This document shows, one piece after another, positions 62,831-64,000 of a DNA stretch of 64,000 nucleotides. The stretch comes from Comamonas sp. KCTC 72670 (GTDB taxonomy: Bacteria; Myxococcota; Myxococcia; Myxococcales; Myxococcaceae), in contig BNCN01000011.1 in NCBI GenBank assembly GCA_014656495.1, positions 62,001 through 126,000 of the forward strand. Direction: 5' to 3'. The translations under genes and the position numbers were made by a program. Under the pieces are notes generated by a model that was not told where the DNA came from, made no database searches, and worked only from the letters and a program-made list of their open reading frames with translations. Every line of letters starts with the position of its first letter. Within the stretch, counting starts at the first letter, position 1.

Positions 62831-63400
62831 ATGATGAGACTGTCGGGTTTGAAGACCGTGGCCCTTGCGGCCTTCTTGGTGGTGACTGCGTCCGCGTGCG
62901 AGGGAGGCGCAGACGCCAGGGGTTCGGAGGACACGTTGACGCAGGGGCGCGAGGTCAGCGGCTTGAACATCACGGCGGACACCGTGAGGAACCTTGCGCC
63001 TGGCACCTACCTGCGGCTGGACGGAGCAGCGCAGGAGGATGTGCTCTTGTTCGACCCCTCGCGTGGCGCCATCGACTATTCGCGCATCGCCCTCGTGGCG
63101 GGTGGGCAGGAGGTCGCCATGGACCGCTGGCTCGAGGAGGCGGCGCTGACGAAGGGGGTCGACACCGCGGAGCTGCTCAAGAGCGTGCTGGCCGTCAAAC
63201 TGTCGGAGCAGGACGCCTCGCTCGCTTCGTGGACGTCCTCCGGCACCTCGCAGCAGGGCGTGTGTCCGGACTGCTGCACCGCCGGACACTGCTGCTTGTA
63301 TACGTCGGACTGCACCTACTACCCGAGCTCGGGGACGATCTACTGCGTCTGCAGCGTCTGGGGATGCTGCGAGAACCCGACGAACCCGCCGGTGCACTGA
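62831..63400 (+). CDS. Lipoprotein with a ten-cysteine tail
   Basis: This 189-residue exported protein has lipobox VVTASAC and GGGAG just before tandem ATGs. The middle 110 residues are helical and acidic. The last 45 residues carry ten cysteines (GVCPDCCTAGHCCLYTSDC, then YCVCSVWGCC), which could form a knotted disulfide domain or bind metal. I recognise no family. A good -10 element (TATACT, 62775-62780) lies upstream. A strong hairpin follows the stop. Confidence 0.72.
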   Translation: MMRLSGLKTVALAAFLVVTASACEGGADARGSEDTLTQGREVSGLNITADTVRNLAPGTYLRLDGAAQEDVLLFDPSRGAIDYSRIALVAGGQEVAMDRWLEEAALTKGVDTAELLKSVLAVKLSEQDASLASWTSSGTSQQGVCPDCCTAGHCCLYTSDCTYYPSSGTIYCVCSVWGCCENPTNPPVH

Positions 63401-63415
63401 CCGGTGGGGCAACAC

Positions 63416-63441
63416 CGCCGCCGGAGGCCCCTCCGGCGGCG
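63416..63441 (+). terminator. Hairpin terminator after the ten-cysteine lipoprotein gene
   Basis: A perfect 11-bp stem (CGCCGCCGGAG with CTCCGGCGGCG) and a 4-base loop start 16 bases after the stop codon and are followed by a short T-containing stretch. The roughly 300 bases from here to the operator region contain no gene I can support. Confidence 0.65.
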
Positions 63442-63740
63442 CGTCGTTTCCGCATCCTGTTCGCCTCCCCGCGGGTGAGGCCAGGATGGCGCCACGGCGT
63501 CTTGATTTCCCTGCGTGCGGCGGCGGGCGTCGTCCCCCCTGCCTGCCCGGAGGAGCAGGAGCCACGCGATGCTGGGTGGAGTGCCTGCGCTCGGCCGCGG
63601 TGTCGCCCTGATGCCAGCCTGGCGCGCGGGCGGGGCGGCTGGCGCCTCAGGTGCACTCCGCTTCGGCGGGTGCAACCTTCAGGAAGGCCCGCGCAGTCTC
63701 CTCGCCCTCACGGAGGACGCCTTCACTCCGGCCTTGCCAC

Positions 63741-63757
63741 ATACCCCCGGGGGGTAT
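63741..63757. promoter_or_regulatory. Candidate CsoR/RcnR-type operator 1
   Basis: ATACCCCCGGGGGGTAT is an inverted repeat of the form TAC-C(n)-G(n)-GTA, which is the shape of sites bound by CsoR/RcnR/FrmR-family repressors (A-tract and G-tract type). It lies 47 bases before the repressor gene's start codon. Confidence 0.65.
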
Positions 63758-63775
63758 ACATCCCGCTGCGGCAGG

Positions 63776-63792
63776 ATACCCCCACCCAGTAT
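63776..63792. promoter_or_regulatory. Candidate CsoR/RcnR-type operator 2
   Basis: ATACCCCCACCCAGTAT repeats the ATAC-C-rich-GTAT form of operator 1, with its start 35 bases further on. The right half is less perfect. Together the two sites would let repressor tetramers cover the promoter of the gene that follows. Confidence 0.5.
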
Positions 63793-63804
63793 GACGTCTT
63801 CGCC

Positions 63805-64000
63805 ATGCCCCACTCGCCGGAAGAAAAGAAGAAGGCGCTGCTCCGTGTCCGCCGCATCCGCGGACAGACCGAAGCCTTGGAGCGTGCGCTGGAGTCCGGC
63901 GCGGAGTGCGGCACGGTGCTCCAGCAGCTCGCTGCCATCCGGGGCGCCATCAACGGACTGATGTCCGAGGTGCTGGAGTCACACATCCGGGAGGAGTTCG
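63805..64000 (+). CDS. CsoR/FrmR/RcnR-family repressor (3' end outside window)
   Basis: The first 65 residues of a DUF156-family all-helical repressor that senses metal or formaldehyde. MPHSPEEKKKALLRVRRIRGQ is the family start. H3, the GAEC cysteine (C35) and the VLESHIREEF stretch match the FrmR/RcnR branch rather than CsoR proper, which lacks the N-terminal His. Two operator-like palindromes upstream suggest self-repression. The controlled efflux or detoxification gene should lie beyond the window edge. Confidence 0.88.
   Translation, partial: MPHSPEEKKKALLRVRRIRGQTEALERALESGAECGTVLQQLAAIRGAINGLMSEVLESHIREEF

Overview
The window is uniformly GC-rich with codon use to match. It carries many lipobox lipoproteins, a Ser/Thr kinase with PEGA domains, an FHA/GAF sigma-54 activator, an ECF41 sigma factor, RCC1/BNR surface proteins and large secreted hydrolases. 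That mix points to a myxobacterium of the Myxococcus/Corallococcus/Pyxidicoccus type; this is inferred from gene content, since no rRNA is present. I saw no rRNA, tRNA, CRISPR array or intact insertion sequence.

Region 1-11.1 kb: a partial pirin, a LuxR-type regulator, a DUF3892 protein, an autoinducer-synthase-like acyltransferase followed by a haem-oxygenase-fold iron enzyme, folD, a subtilisin-like lipoprotein protease, a CE2/SGNH esterase and an N-acyl-D-amino-acid deacylase. Region 11.1-17.9 kb looks like weaponry. A minus-strand set (GNAT, a small protein resembling type VI secretion accessory proteins, and a transglutaminase-like Cys/His protein) faces away from a 1250-residue secreted protein that joins a beta-helix, a complete CdtB-like DNase and two ricin-type lectin modules. 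Region 18-25 kb: BioY, a POTRA+HEAT lipoprotein, two gene remnants, an AraC/DMT-transporter divergent pair and two exported proteins.

Region 25-40.7 kb: an Asp-box propeller protein, a DoxX-like protein, a B12-dependent radical SAM enzyme, a siderophore-interacting flavoprotein, and a CMD/ECF41 pair preceded by an ECF41-type promoter. A sigma-54 activator is followed by a palindrome, a sigma-54 promoter and two Cys-rich lipoproteins. A PEGA kinase overlaps a TPR protein.

Region 40.8-47.6 kb holds a tightly coupled four-gene minus-strand operon: cysteine desulfurase, HIT/degenerate-kinase protein, MFS transporter, and a 947-residue HIT-like/GGDEF/GGDEF/P-loop-kinase protein. An inverted repeat lies upstream. 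I recognise no described system with this composition; with the CdtB fusion it is the strongest candidate for a novel system.

Region 47.6-64 kb: a DUF6843-like membrane protein, a DEIH-box helicase, a secreted propeller, a DUF1579-like protein, a NIPSNAP remnant, a MocR regulator, a lower-GC zinc-finger gene, HEAT and membrane proteins, several lipoproteins, and at the right edge a truncated CsoR/FrmR/RcnR repressor gene with two candidate operators.
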